This document shows, in pieces, positions 1 to 8,523 of a DNA stretch of 64,000 nucleotides. Source of the DNA: Coxiellaceae bacterium (lineage in GTDB: Bacteria; Pseudomonadota; Gammaproteobacteria; Coxiellales; Coxiellaceae). Position numbers and translations under genes: made by a program. Every line of letters starts with the position of its first letter. Positions within the stretch are counted from its first letter, which is position 1. The stretch is taken from contig JARGOB010000009.1 in NCBI GenBank assembly GCA_029212925.1, positions 1 through 64,000 on the forward strand. Direction: 5' to 3'. The notes under the pieces were generated by a model that was not told where the DNA came from, made no database searches, and saw only the letters and a program-made list of their open reading frames with translations.

Positions 1-60
1 TTAACTTAAACTTGTCCCCAGAACTGCAGAATGATTAAGATACAATCCAGAATAAAACAC

Positions 61-2355
61 TCATGCCGCCGCAAGATTATCTCGCTTGGCACGTAATTGC
101 TTAGCAGCGGACACCAAATTAGTTAATGCCGCTTTTACTTCAGGCCATGCGCGAGTTTTTAATCCACAATCCGGATTCACCCACAGCCGCTCTGTAGGCA
201 CATACTGTTCAGCCTTATCCAATAACTGACAAATCTCTTCAGTGGCTGGTACACGTGGCGAATGAATATCATACACCCCCGGCCCAATTTCATTGGGGTA
301 AGCGAAGGTGTCAAATGCTTTGAGCAATTCCATATCCGAACGCGAACTCTCTAAAGTAATAACGTCTGCATCCAAATCAGCAATGGAAGAGATGATGTCA
401 TTGAATTCTGAATAACACATATGGGTATGTATTTGCGTCTCATCCTTAACACCACTGGAACTTAAACGAAAACACGCGGTTGCCCAGCTCAAATAAGCCT
501 GCCAATCAGCTTGACGCAAAGGCAGCAGCTCTCGAAATGCTGGCTCATCGATTTGGATAACTTGTAGGCTTGCCGCCTCAAGATCAGTGACCTCATCGCG
601 TAATGCCAAAGCAATTTGGCGTGCCGTATCGCTTTCGGGTTGATCATCACGCACAAAAGACCACGCCAAAATAGTAACCGGCCCAGTTAACATTGCCTTA
701 ACTGGCTTGCCGGTTAACGACTGCGCATACTGACTCCAAGCGACCGTCATTGCATGCTTACGACTAACATCACCATAAATAACCGGTGGTTTAACGCAAC
801 GCGAACCATAGCTCTGCACCCAGCCGTATTGTGTAAAGGCAAAGCCATCTAAGTGTTCAGCAAAGTGCTCCACCATATCATTGCGCTCTGCCTCGCCATG
901 CACCAATACATCAAGGCCTAATGACTCCTGCTCTTTGATGTCCGCCGCAATATGTTGCTTTATTCTCTCATCGTATTGTTTTTGTGATAGCTCACCTTTT
1001 TTATAGTCTCTACGTAAAAGTCGTATTTCATTGGTTTGTGGAAAAGAACCAATGGTTGTCGTTGGCAATAAGGGTAATTTTAGTTTTTCACGCTGCTTAT
1101 CTGCGCGTTGTTGATACGGTTGTGTGCGATGATAAAATCGACTGGTGATTTGCGCTAATTTTTCAGTAATGCTTGGATTATGTATACGTGAAGATTGATG
1201 CCTGCTATCAACCGCCGCTTGGTTAATAGCCAGCTGATCTGCTATTGCCGGCTTACCCTCACCTAAGCCTTTTGCTAATAAAACGAGCTCATTGAGTTTC
1301 TGTTTCGCAAATGCTAACCAACTTTTGATTTCTTTATCCAAGTGATTTTCTAGCTCGAGATCAATTGGACAATGCAATAACGAGCAACTAGGCCCTATCC
1401 ATAAACGCTCACCAAATTTCTGCTTAATAGGAATTAACTGATTAATGAGCGCATTTAAATCAGCACGCCAAATATTCCGGCCATCAATCGCACCCACTGA
1501 TAGAATTTTATTTTGGGGCAATACGTTGACTATTTTTTCAAGCTCGTCGGCACCACGGCAAGCATCAATATGCAAACCTGCCACTGGTAACTTAGTAACC
1601 CAATCCAAATTATCTTTTAGCGGCCCAAAGTAAGTAGCTAACAAGCACTTAGTACCGTTGATATTTAAATCTTGATAACAATCAATCGCTGCTTGCTGCC
1701 ACTCTTTAGGTAAATCTAAAACAAACGCCGGCTCATCCAGCTGCACCCACTCAACACCAAGCTCATGCAAAATCAATAACACTTGTTGGTATACACATTT
1801 TAACCGCGACAATAAATTCAGTTTTTCTACATCGTCCTTTGCTTTGCTAAGCCATAGCAACGAAATAGGGCCCAATAGCGTAGGCTTTGGTTTATAGCCC
1901 AGCTCAATTGCCTGCCTCACTTCGCTAAATAATTTTCGATCGATAATCTCGAAGCGGGTATCTTCAGTCAACTCAGGCACAATATAATGATAATTAGTAT
2001 CAAACCACTTAGTCATCTCACATGCCGGCGCATCTAAACCATTCGGCGCTTTACCACGCGCCATGCAAAAATAGGTATTAATATCATAATTCAATTGCTG
2101 CTGCTTGAAGCGCTCAGGAATAATGCCAAATAAAGCTGCCGTATCCAGCACATGGTCATACCACGAAAAATCGCCGACCGATACAAAACCCAAGCCTGCG
2201 TCTTGCTGCCATTGCCAATGTTTTCTTTTAATCTCAGATCCGATTTCTTGTAGTTCCGTATAGCTAATACCACTCTTCCAGTAGGCTTCTTGTGCTTTTT
2301 TAATTTCGCGATGCGAACCAATGCGAGGGAAGCCTAAAATATGTGTTGTTGTCAT
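61..2355 (-). CDS. metE: Cobalamin-independent methionine synthase MetE
   Basis: Transfers the methyl group of 5-methyl-tetrahydropteroyltriglutamate to homocysteine, the last step of methionine synthesis, without B12. The 764 residues match the usual length. The N-terminus has the family opening HILGFPRIG. The C-terminal half carries the zinc-site motifs (HTHMCYSEF and NPDCGLKTR) and the block after TTTIGSFPQT. The ATG at 2355 is chosen over an upstream in-frame TTG because AAGGAT lies 8 nt before it. The gene is monocistronic, behind a leader with a riboswitch-like fold and a terminator. A B12-dependent MetH is also present at 48.3 kb. Identification is firm. Confidence 0.97.
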   Translation of the reverse strand: MTTTHILGFPRIGSHREIKKAQEAYWKSGISYTELQEIGSEIKRKHWQWQQDAGLGFVSVGDFSWYDHVLDTAALFGIIPERFKQQQLNYDINTYFCMARGKAPNGLDAPACEMTKWFDTNYHYIVPELTEDTRFEIIDRKLFSEVRQAIELGYKPKPTLLGPISLLWLSKAKDDVEKLNLLSRLKCVYQQVLLILHELGVEWVQLDEPAFVLDLPKEWQQAAIDCYQDLNINGTKCLLATYFGPLKDNLDWVTKLPVAGLHIDACRGADELEKIVNVLPQNKILSVGAIDGRNIWRADLNALINQLIPIKQKFGERLWIGPSCSLLHCPIDLELENHLDKEIKSWLAFAKQKLNELVLLAKGLGEGKPAIADQLAINQAAVDSRHQSSRIHNPSITEKLAQITSRFYHRTQPYQQRADKQREKLKLPLLPTTTIGSFPQTNEIRLLRRDYKKGELSQKQYDERIKQHIAADIKEQESLGLDVLVHGEAERNDMVEHFAEHLDGFAFTQYGWVQSYGSRCVKPPVIYGDVSRKHAMTVAWSQYAQSLTGKPVKAMLTGPVTILAWSFVRDDQPESDTARQIALALRDEVTDLEAASLQVIQIDEPAFRELLPLRQADWQAYLSWATACFRLSSSGVKDETQIHTHMCYSEFNDIISSIADLDADVITLESSRSDMELLKAFDTFAYPNEIGPGVYDIHSPRVPATEEICQLLDKAEQYVPTERLWVNPDCGLKTRAWPEVKAALTNLVSAAKQLRAKRDNLAAA

Positions 2356-2430
2356 TTGTAATATCCTTATCTTCAAAATTTAAATAAGGCTAAAGTGGTT
2401 AGGATAAGGGCAGAGTGAAGTAGCAGACAT

Positions 2431-2461
2431 AAAAAAACCACCTCACTAAAGCCATGGTGGT
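2431..2461 (-). terminator. Rho-independent attenuator in the metE leader
   Basis: On the minus strand ACCACC and GGTGGT (2456-2461 and 2437-2442) form a hairpin followed by seven T, about 80 nt before the metE ATG. The hairpin loop contains GCTTTAG (2446-2452). This is fully complementary to CTAAAGC at 2472-2478, which overlaps the conserved AGCTAAAG of the aptamer. The two pairings exclude each other, giving a simple terminator/antiterminator switch. Confidence 0.8.
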
Positions 2462-2463
2462 CA

Positions 2464-2524
2464 TCCCAATCGCTTTAGCTGTTTATTTTACATGCCCAGC
2501 AAGCTGACGAGTCAAATCGGCATG
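2464..2524 (-). promoter_or_regulatory. Putative SAM-II-like riboswitch aptamer in the metE leader
   Basis: On the minus strand a CATGCC/GGCATG stem (2519-2524 with 2491-2496) closes a loop that begins GATTTGA. It is followed by AAATAAA and then AGCTAAAG. This order, P1 stem with GATTTAA-type loop then ATAAA then AGCTAAA, is the signature of SAM-II pseudoknot aptamers. Loop TCGT can pair with GCGA just after AGCTAAA, giving a possible second helix. SAM-II is known mainly from alphaproteobacteria upstream of methionine genes. The call is by eye; a covariance-model search (Rfam SAM-II) would decide it. Confidence 0.65.
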
Positions 2525-2542
2525 AGGTTTTATACTAGCGCA

Positions 2543-3364
2543 CTATTTCACAACAAACCAGGGGTTGAGCAGATCTTTTTTGTTGTAAACGACGGGCTGT
2601 TTATTTTCGTATTGCAGCACCTGCTTGCCCGCTTGCTCAACTATGCATTGAGCTGCCGCCGTATCCCATTCCATGGTGGGTGCTAAACGCGGATAAATAT
2701 CTGCACTGCCTTCGGCCACCATGCAAAGCTTTAACGAGCTACCCTTGGAAACTTTTTCTACCGACTTACCCTGCTTTTCTACTGTTTTGATAAATGCTTC
2801 TGTTTCAGGGGTGCAATGCGATTTTGAAGCAACAACCCTTACTTTTTTTACATCACTTTTTTCACATGGCAGCTGTTGCGGTAACAGGTTTTTATATTGC
2901 TTATAGGCGCCTAGACCTTGAGCGGCATAATATAACGCATCCAACACCGGCGCATATACCACCCCCAGCACTGACTTACCCTCTTCAATCAAAGCAATAT
3001 TGACAGTAAACTCACCATTGCGCTTGATAAATTCTTTAGTGCCATCTAAAGGATCAACCAGCCAATACTGTGACCAGTCATTACGTATTTCATATTCAGT
3101 GAACTGTGTAGATTCTTCAGATAAGATCGGTATATCAGGTGTTATTGTATTTAGTTGCTTGACAATCAGGTTATGCGCGGCTTGATCAGCTGCTGTCAGC
3201 GGTGAGCCATCCGATTTTTGCTTTTGCTCAAGGTCATCTCGCTGATATATCTCTAATATTTTTTCACCAGCATGTTTAGCAATTTGTTTAACTTGATTTA
3301 ACAGGCTGCTGCTCACCCTGATTTTTGATTCGACCAAAATTGACTCCATGCCATGCGCGCTCAT
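2543..3364 (-). CDS. cysQ: 3'(2'),5'-bisphosphate nucleotidase CysQ
   Basis: Hydrolyses PAP (and PAPS) to AMP (or APS), removing the by-product of sulfate transfer. Inositol-monophosphatase-fold signatures are visible: LSEE, the metal-binding block LVDPLDGTKEFIKRNGEF, GVVYAPV and WDTAAAQCIVEQAG. Length fits CysQ (about 250 aa plus a short extension). The start is uncertain. The ATG at 3364 overlaps the preceding DUF2061 gene by 77 nt, while the GTG at 3316 would begin just before LLNQVKQIAKHAGE, which aligns with the usual CysQ N-terminus. The gene follows DUF2061 and sat-cysC in one overlapping unit. Confidence 0.93.
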   Translation of the reverse strand: MSAHGMESILVESKIRVSSSLLNQVKQIAKHAGEKILEIYQRDDLEQKQKSDGSPLTAADQAAHNLIVKQLNTITPDIPILSEESTQFTEYEIRNDWSQYWLVDPLDGTKEFIKRNGEFTVNIALIEEGKSVLGVVYAPVLDALYYAAQGLGAYKQYKNLLPQQLPCEKSDVKKVRVVASKSHCTPETEAFIKTVEKQGKSVEKVSKGSSLKLCMVAEGSADIYPRLAPTMEWDTAAAQCIVEQAGKQVLQYENKQPVVYNKKDLLNPWFVVK

Positions 3365-3560
3365 GTAAATAAAATAATATTAATTTAGCAAATACCTCAA
3401 TTGAACCTATCGATAAAGCAAAAGCCAAACTGCCCGTCACAAAGTAACTAATTACCATCGTTGTGATCGTGGCGCAAACACGCCAACTAAGCGACTTCAC
3501 TAGGCTGCGATAATGTGTTTCTTGCTTTTTTTGTGTCTGCAGCTGTTTCATTTTTATCAC
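3288..3560 (-). CDS. DUF2061 family small membrane protein
   Basis: A 90-residue protein with a hydrophobic core in two segments around residues 30-65 and the family-typical ending LFYLHERAWHGVNFGR. DUF2061 proteins have no established reaction; in many gammaproteobacteria they lie beside sulfate-activation genes, as here. The reading frame overlaps the 3' end of sat-cysC by up to 74 nt and the 5' end of cysQ, so translation of the three is probably coupled. The ATG at 3560 is used; a second ATG lies at 3551. Confidence 0.8.
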   Translation of the reverse strand: MIKMKQLQTQKKQETHYRSLVKSLSWRVCATITTMVISYFVTGSLAFALSIGSIEVFAKLILFYLHERAWHGVNFGRIKNQGEQQPVKSS

Positions 3561-5205
3561 CCATGGCGGTGGTTTCTGTTAACAAATAACCCTGACCAAA
3601 TAAATAGCCCATTACTTTATCTACCTGACTAGCTACCGTTTGACCTGTAGTATCAAGCACTAGTTCAGCATGTTCCGGGGCCTCATAAGGATCATCAATA
3701 CCGGTAAAGCCTTTGATCTCACCTGCTCGTGCTTTTTTATATAACCCTTTAACATCACGCCTTTCACACTCCACCAATGGCGTGGATACATGCACCTCTA
3801 CAAAAGTGCCATATTCACTGACCATATCGCGCACTTGGCGACGTGTATGGCGATACGGCGCAATCGGTGCACAAACCGCAATGCCACGATGCTTAGTAAT
3901 CTCACTTGCTACATAGCCAATACGTGTAATATTTAAATCACGATGCTCTTTAGAGAAACCCAACTCACTAGACAGGTGCTTGCGTACCAAGTCACCATCT
4001 AACAAAGTAACCGAGCGACCACCGTATTCCAATAAACGACTAATAAGTGCTTTGGCAATCGTTGATTTCCCAGCACCGGAAAGACCAGTAAAGAATACAG
4101 TAAAGCCCTGCTTTTCTTTAGGTGGGATTGTGCGCTTTAATTCCTCAATCACCTCAGGAAATGAGAACCACTCAGGAATTTCTTCGTCTGCTCGCAGTCT
4201 TCTGCGAAATTCTGTTCCAGAAATACGCGCAATTTGCTCTGGGTCAGTCACACTATCGGCAGGCTGGTAAGTTTTAGTGTCTTTAACATAGACCATTTCT
4301 TTAAACGGTACCATTTCGATACCGATTTCATCCTGGTACTTAGCCACAATATCTTGTGCGTCATATGGGCCGTAAAACAGTTGGCCATTGGAATCATTAC
4401 CTGGACCGGCATGATCGCGCCCAACAATAAAGTGGGTACAACCATAATTTTTACGAATCAATGCATGCCATAATGCTTCACGTGGCCCAGCCATACGCAT
4501 AGCAAGTGGTAATAAACTTAACATCGCTGAGTCTTCAGGGTAGCGTTTGATTAATTTTTCATAACAACGTACGCGGGTAAAGTAATCAATATCACCCGGC
4601 TTGGTCATACCCACTACCGGATGGATCAACACATGTGCGCCTAGGTCGTTTGCGGCATTAATGGTTAATTGTTGATGGGCGCGATGCATTGGGTTTCGAG
4701 TTTGAAACGCCACCACCTTATCCCAGCCGTTTTCTTTAAAATAAGCCTTTAACTCTGCAGGTGTACGACGTATGTGTGTAAAGTCATAATGTGATGGCAA
4801 TTGTTTCGGTGTAATTTTACCACCCAAATACACTTCGCCTGATTGTTCCATCAGATACCGTACCGCTGGGTGGGCCAAATCAGTTGTACCAAATACTTTT
4901 TCAGCTTCTTCTTTTTTATTTGGCACCCACTTATCTTCGACAATCATCGTGGCTAATACCACACCCTCTTGATCACGCAGTTCAATTTCTGTGTTTAGAT
5001 CGATACTATCTGCAAATTGCTGCGATACATCCAACGTAATGGGCATTGGCCACACTTCGCCGGTGCTTAGGCGCATATTGTCTAATACAGATTGGTAATC
5101 TTTTTGCGTTAAAAAACCAGTTAGTGGTGCGAAGCCACTGTTACTGAGTAATTCCAAATCGCAGATTTGGCGGGGGGTAAGGTTCCATTGCATTAGTTCA
5201 GGCAT
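3487..5205 (-). CDS. cysC: Bifunctional sulfate adenylyltransferase / APS kinase
   Basis: Makes APS from sulfate and ATP, then phosphorylates it to PAPS. Residues 1 to about 365 are the ATP-sulfurylase part with QTRNPMHRAH near residue 168 and VGRDHAGPG near 262. The rest is an APS kinase with the P-loop GLSGAGKST near residue 376 and LDGDLVRKHLS after it. This sat-cysC fusion is a known architecture at about 570 aa. It sits 12 nt after the bi-domain oxidoreductase at the downstream end of the polysaccharide locus, with cysQ beyond. The pair could serve sulfation of the glycan, but no sulfotransferase is recognisable in the window; assimilation is the alternative. Confidence 0.93.
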   Translation of the reverse strand: MPELMQWNLTPRQICDLELLSNSGFAPLTGFLTQKDYQSVLDNMRLSTGEVWPMPITLDVSQQFADSIDLNTEIELRDQEGVVLATMIVEDKWVPNKKEEAEKVFGTTDLAHPAVRYLMEQSGEVYLGGKITPKQLPSHYDFTHIRRTPAELKAYFKENGWDKVVAFQTRNPMHRAHQQLTINAANDLGAHVLIHPVVGMTKPGDIDYFTRVRCYEKLIKRYPEDSAMLSLLPLAMRMAGPREALWHALIRKNYGCTHFIVGRDHAGPGNDSNGQLFYGPYDAQDIVAKYQDEIGIEMVPFKEMVYVKDTKTYQPADSVTDPEQIARISGTEFRRRLRADEEIPEWFSFPEVIEELKRTIPPKEKQGFTVFFTGLSGAGKSTIAKALISRLLEYGGRSVTLLDGDLVRKHLSSELGFSKEHRDLNITRIGYVASEITKHRGIAVCAPIAPYRHTRRQVRDMVSEYGTFVEVHVSTPLVECERRDVKGLYKKARAGEIKGFTGIDDPYEAPEHAELVLDTTGQTVASQVDKVMGYLFGQGYLLTETTAMGDKNETAADTKKARNTLSQPSEVA

Positions 5206-5217
5206 CCTAGAAATTAT

Positions 5218-7344
5218 TTAGGCGCCATTGTAACCAAGAGAAGTACTAATTGCTATTGTTGCCCGGCTTACTTCAAAGAGCTCCTCAAAAGGTATTAGAG
5301 ACTGCTTTCCTTCAGTAATCGCGCCGACAAACGCTGAGGCGCATGCTTGCTGCCCCTTATCCATCCGCCATGCTCTCATTTTTTTAAAGCCTTTCCAGCC
5401 ATTTCCAATTAAACTACGATAATTATTCATCTCTAATATTTTTCCTGCAGCAAAGACTTGTAATTTTTCTTTAGGATAACCTTTATGACCATTAGCGAAA
5501 TAATGAATGGTGCCAATTGAACCATCAATGAATTTAAGAGTTATAGTTACTGTATCAGGAACTGTTACTGGATTGTCTTGCATCGCTTCGGCATGATATG
5601 AAGCAATCGACACGCCGGCTAAGTGTCGCAATAAATCAATAAAATGACACGCTTCGCCGATTATTCTACCACCACCTATAGCAAAATTTTGCGTCCAGTG
5701 GTCTGGCGGAATATGCCCAGCATTTACCGTCATTACAAATGACTTGGGTTGGTTAATAGTAGATAGTAGCTGCTTCATTTTGATTATAAATGGACTAAAT
5801 CGTCGGTTAAATCCAACCATTAGATGCTGCCCTGAAGACTGCTCATAGGCAAATTTGATTTTTTCTAACTGTTCTAAGGTAAGCGCTAATGGCTTTTCAA
5901 CAAATACATGCTTACCTGCATTTAAGGCACTTACCACTAAGTCAGCATGCTTATTATGTGGAGTAGCTACAATAATCGTATTAATATCATCTTTAGAAAA
6001 AATTGACTCATTATCAGTCGTCGCTTGTTCAAAGCCTAGCTTTTTACCCACATGCACGCCACTAAAACCACCCGAAGTGGCCACTGAAACCAATCGCGCA
6101 CCTGTTTGTTTAAAAGCTGGCAACAGCACACGTGAAGCGTAATTTCCCGCACCAATTGCACCTACGCTCACACCCGATTTTTTATATTGCTTATCGTTAT
6201 TAGCCACCATATTGATAGTACGTTCAGTCAGCTCTTTTTGTGGGTAGTTTATAATAACGGCTAAGCTTGACGTCTTTTCAGTAAGTAGCGCATAAGCTTG
6301 ATCTGCATTTTCAATATCAAAACGATGACTTATCAATAGAGTAGGATCTACCTTACTCATAGCTATCATCTGCAAGACTGCTTCAAAGTTTCGCTGCTCC
6401 GTCCAGCGAACATAGGGCAACGGATAATCTATGCCCTGATCTTCATATTGCGCATCGTATCTACCAGGCCCATAGGAACATGACACTTGAAACGAAAGTT
6501 CTTTTTCATAAAAATCGGCACGTGACAACTCCATACCCGTCACACCAACCATAATAATTCGACCCCGTTTACGGCACATGTGTGCAGCTTGTGAAATAGG
6601 TTCACTACTTTGTGTAGAAGCTGTAATAATCACACCGTCGACACCACAATGCTCAGTCTGTTGCTCTGCATAAGCTACTGGGTCTTGACCCGATGCTAAG
6701 CATAATACAGTTGCCCCCATTTCCTGAGCGAGATCGCACCGAGATTGATCAAAATCCAAACCTATTACACTACAACCATGAGCGATCAACAGCTGCACAG
6801 CCATAAGCCCAACCAAACCCAGACCTGCAACAACAAAGCATTCACCCAATGTTGGATTGGCTAGGCGTATGCCTTGCAGTGCAATTGCACCAATAACAGT
6901 AAAACTTGCAGCTTCATCGCCCACATTATCAGGAATTTTGGCGCATAAATTAGGTGATACTGACACCATTTCTGCATGCTGACCATTTGAAACCACCCGA
7001 TCACCTACTTTAAGCCCAGAAACATTTAAACCTATCTCAGCTATCGTGCCCACATTGCAATAGCCTAGTGGCAATGGCTGATCAAGCTTAGACTTAACTG
7101 CATCTATGGTTTGTAGCAAACCATCTGTTTTGATTTTATTGAGAACCTCTTTCACTTTATCTGGTTGCTGTTTTGCCTTCTGCAAATAACTCGCCTTGCC
7201 AAAATTAACCAGCATTTTTTCGGTGCCTGCAGAAATCAAAGTCTTTGATGTTTTAATTAAACATTTTTTGCTCCCGCACTGAGGCACTGGTGAATCAATG
7301 ACCTCAGTATCACCATTAGCTAAATTTTGCATGACTTGTTTCAT
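5218..7344 (-). CDS. Bi-domain oxidoreductase (MDR alcohol-dehydrogenase-like + Gfo/Idh/MocA)
   Basis: Residues 1 to about 360 are a medium-chain dehydrogenase with the nucleotide motif AGLGLVGLMA near 170. From about residue 385 follows a Gfo/Idh/MocA dehydrogenase with VGAIGAGNYASR and the EKPLAL block. Such two-domain proteins are often found in O-antigen and capsule loci next to heparinase-II/III-fold proteins, as here (19.8 kb). The substrate is unknown, presumably a nucleotide- or lipid-linked sugar. AAAGGATATT precedes the ATG. It is the last gene of the sugar block before sat-cysC. Confidence 0.85.
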   Translation of the reverse strand: MKQVMQNLANGDTEVIDSPVPQCGSKKCLIKTSKTLISAGTEKMLVNFGKASYLQKAKQQPDKVKEVLNKIKTDGLLQTIDAVKSKLDQPLPLGYCNVGTIAEIGLNVSGLKVGDRVVSNGQHAEMVSVSPNLCAKIPDNVGDEAASFTVIGAIALQGIRLANPTLGECFVVAGLGLVGLMAVQLLIAHGCSVIGLDFDQSRCDLAQEMGATVLCLASGQDPVAYAEQQTEHCGVDGVIITASTQSSEPISQAAHMCRKRGRIIMVGVTGMELSRADFYEKELSFQVSCSYGPGRYDAQYEDQGIDYPLPYVRWTEQRNFEAVLQMIAMSKVDPTLLISHRFDIENADQAYALLTEKTSSLAVIINYPQKELTERTINMVANNDKQYKKSGVSVGAIGAGNYASRVLLPAFKQTGARLVSVATSGGFSGVHVGKKLGFEQATTDNESIFSKDDINTIIVATPHNKHADLVVSALNAGKHVFVEKPLALTLEQLEKIKFAYEQSSGQHLMVGFNRRFSPFIIKMKQLLSTINQPKSFVMTVNAGHIPPDHWTQNFAIGGGRIIGEACHFIDLLRHLAGVSIASYHAEAMQDNPVTVPDTVTITLKFIDGSIGTIHYFANGHKGYPKEKLQVFAAGKILEMNNYRSLIGNGWKGFKKMRAWRMDKGQQACASAFVGAITEGKQSLIPFEELFEVSRATIAISTSLGYNGA

Positions 7345-7352
7345 AATATCCT

Positions 7353-8510
7353 TTATACCATTATTGTATTTTGTATTATTGGATGGGTTGCTTGATGTGT
7401 TTTAATAAGCTGCTCAACAATTCTTTGGGCAGCCTTACCATCGCCATAAGGATTGCATGCACTACTCATTAACTGATACGCGTTTGAATTATCAAGCAAA
7501 TGATTTGTAGCTTGAATCAACGCCTTAGTATCTGTGCCAATTAATTTTGCTGTTCCAGTCGCAATACCTTCTGGTCTTTCCGTTGTATCACGAGTAACCA
7601 AGATAGGTTTACCTAATGAAGGCGCTTCTTCTTGCACTCCACCAGAATCTGTAATAACTAAATAGCACTTTGATAGTAAATAAACAAAAGGCAGATAGTC
7701 TAAGGGAGGAATCAAATGCACATTATCATAGCTTGACAAAATCGCATGAGCTGATTGCTGAACTATTGGATTCAAATGCACTGGATAAACAATCTCTACA
7801 TCATCACGCCCGGCCAATTGCGCCAAAGCAAGGCACATGTTATTTAACCCATCTCCCCAATTTTCACGACGATGCCCTGTCACCAAAATAATACGCTTAT
7901 TAAAGTTAATAGGCGTAAACAGCGCACGCATATCGCTGCTTAAATGTTGATCATACTTAAGTCGATGAACCACATTCAATAATGCATCAATCACAGTATT
8001 TCCAACTGTGAATACACTTTCTTTAAGTGTAGCTTCCTGAGTTAAATTTTTTTTTGCTTGTTCTGTTGGTGCAAAATGTAATGAAGCAATACGAGCAGTA
8101 ATCTGTCGATTCATTTCTTCTGGCCATGGCGAATAAGTATTATATGTGCGCAGTCCCGCCTCAATATGAGCTACTGGAATTTTATGATAGAAAGCTGCTA
8201 ATGCACTGATCATTGCCGTTGTCGTATCACCTTGCACCAAAATATAATCAGGTTTGACCTGTTGAATAATTGGATCAAGTCGTGCAATCGTTTTTTGTGA
8301 AATGGAGGATAAGGTTTGATTCGACTCCATTAGATCTAAATCAAAGTCCGCTTTAATGTTAAAAAACGACAACATTTGATCTAACATTTGTCGATGCTGG
8401 CCTGTAACACATACAAACGACTCTATTACATCATGTCGTTCTAACTCTTTAACCACAGGCGCCATTTTGATCGCCTCTGGCCGTGTGCCAAAAATACTAA
8501 GAACCTTCAT
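7353..8510 (-). CDS. wecB: UDP-N-acetylglucosamine 2-epimerase (non-hydrolysing)
   Basis: Interconverts UDP-GlcNAc and UDP-ManNAc. The 385 residues carry the family opening FGTRPEAIKMAPV, HIEAGLRT, TGHRRENWG and the UDP-binding DSGGVQEEAP near residue 290. It lies 13 nt downstream of wecC on the same strand, so the pair should provide UDP-ManNAcA to the polysaccharide pathway. Assignment is firm for the family; the non-hydrolysing type follows from length and motifs. Confidence 0.94.
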   Translation of the reverse strand: MKVLSIFGTRPEAIKMAPVVKELERHDVIESFVCVTGQHRQMLDQMLSFFNIKADFDLDLMESNQTLSSISQKTIARLDPIIQQVKPDYILVQGDTTTAMISALAAFYHKIPVAHIEAGLRTYNTYSPWPEEMNRQITARIASLHFAPTEQAKKNLTQEATLKESVFTVGNTVIDALLNVVHRLKYDQHLSSDMRALFTPINFNKRIILVTGHRRENWGDGLNNMCLALAQLAGRDDVEIVYPVHLNPIVQQSAHAILSSYDNVHLIPPLDYLPFVYLLSKCYLVITDSGGVQEEAPSLGKPILVTRDTTERPEGIATGTAKLIGTDTKALIQATNHLLDNSNAYQLMSSACNPYGDGKAAQRIVEQLIKTHQATHPIIQNTIMV

Positions 8511-8523
8511 AAATTTCCATTTT

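Noticed and set aside
1-60. A short open frame downstream of metE ending at position 1-3
   Set aside because: Only about 20 codons are visible, with no start, ribosome site or recognisable sequence.
4248-4473. Small open frames opposite or within large genes (for example in sat-cysC, metH and glyS)
   Set aside because: They lie antisense or out of frame inside well-supported genes, lack ribosome sites and resemble no protein family.
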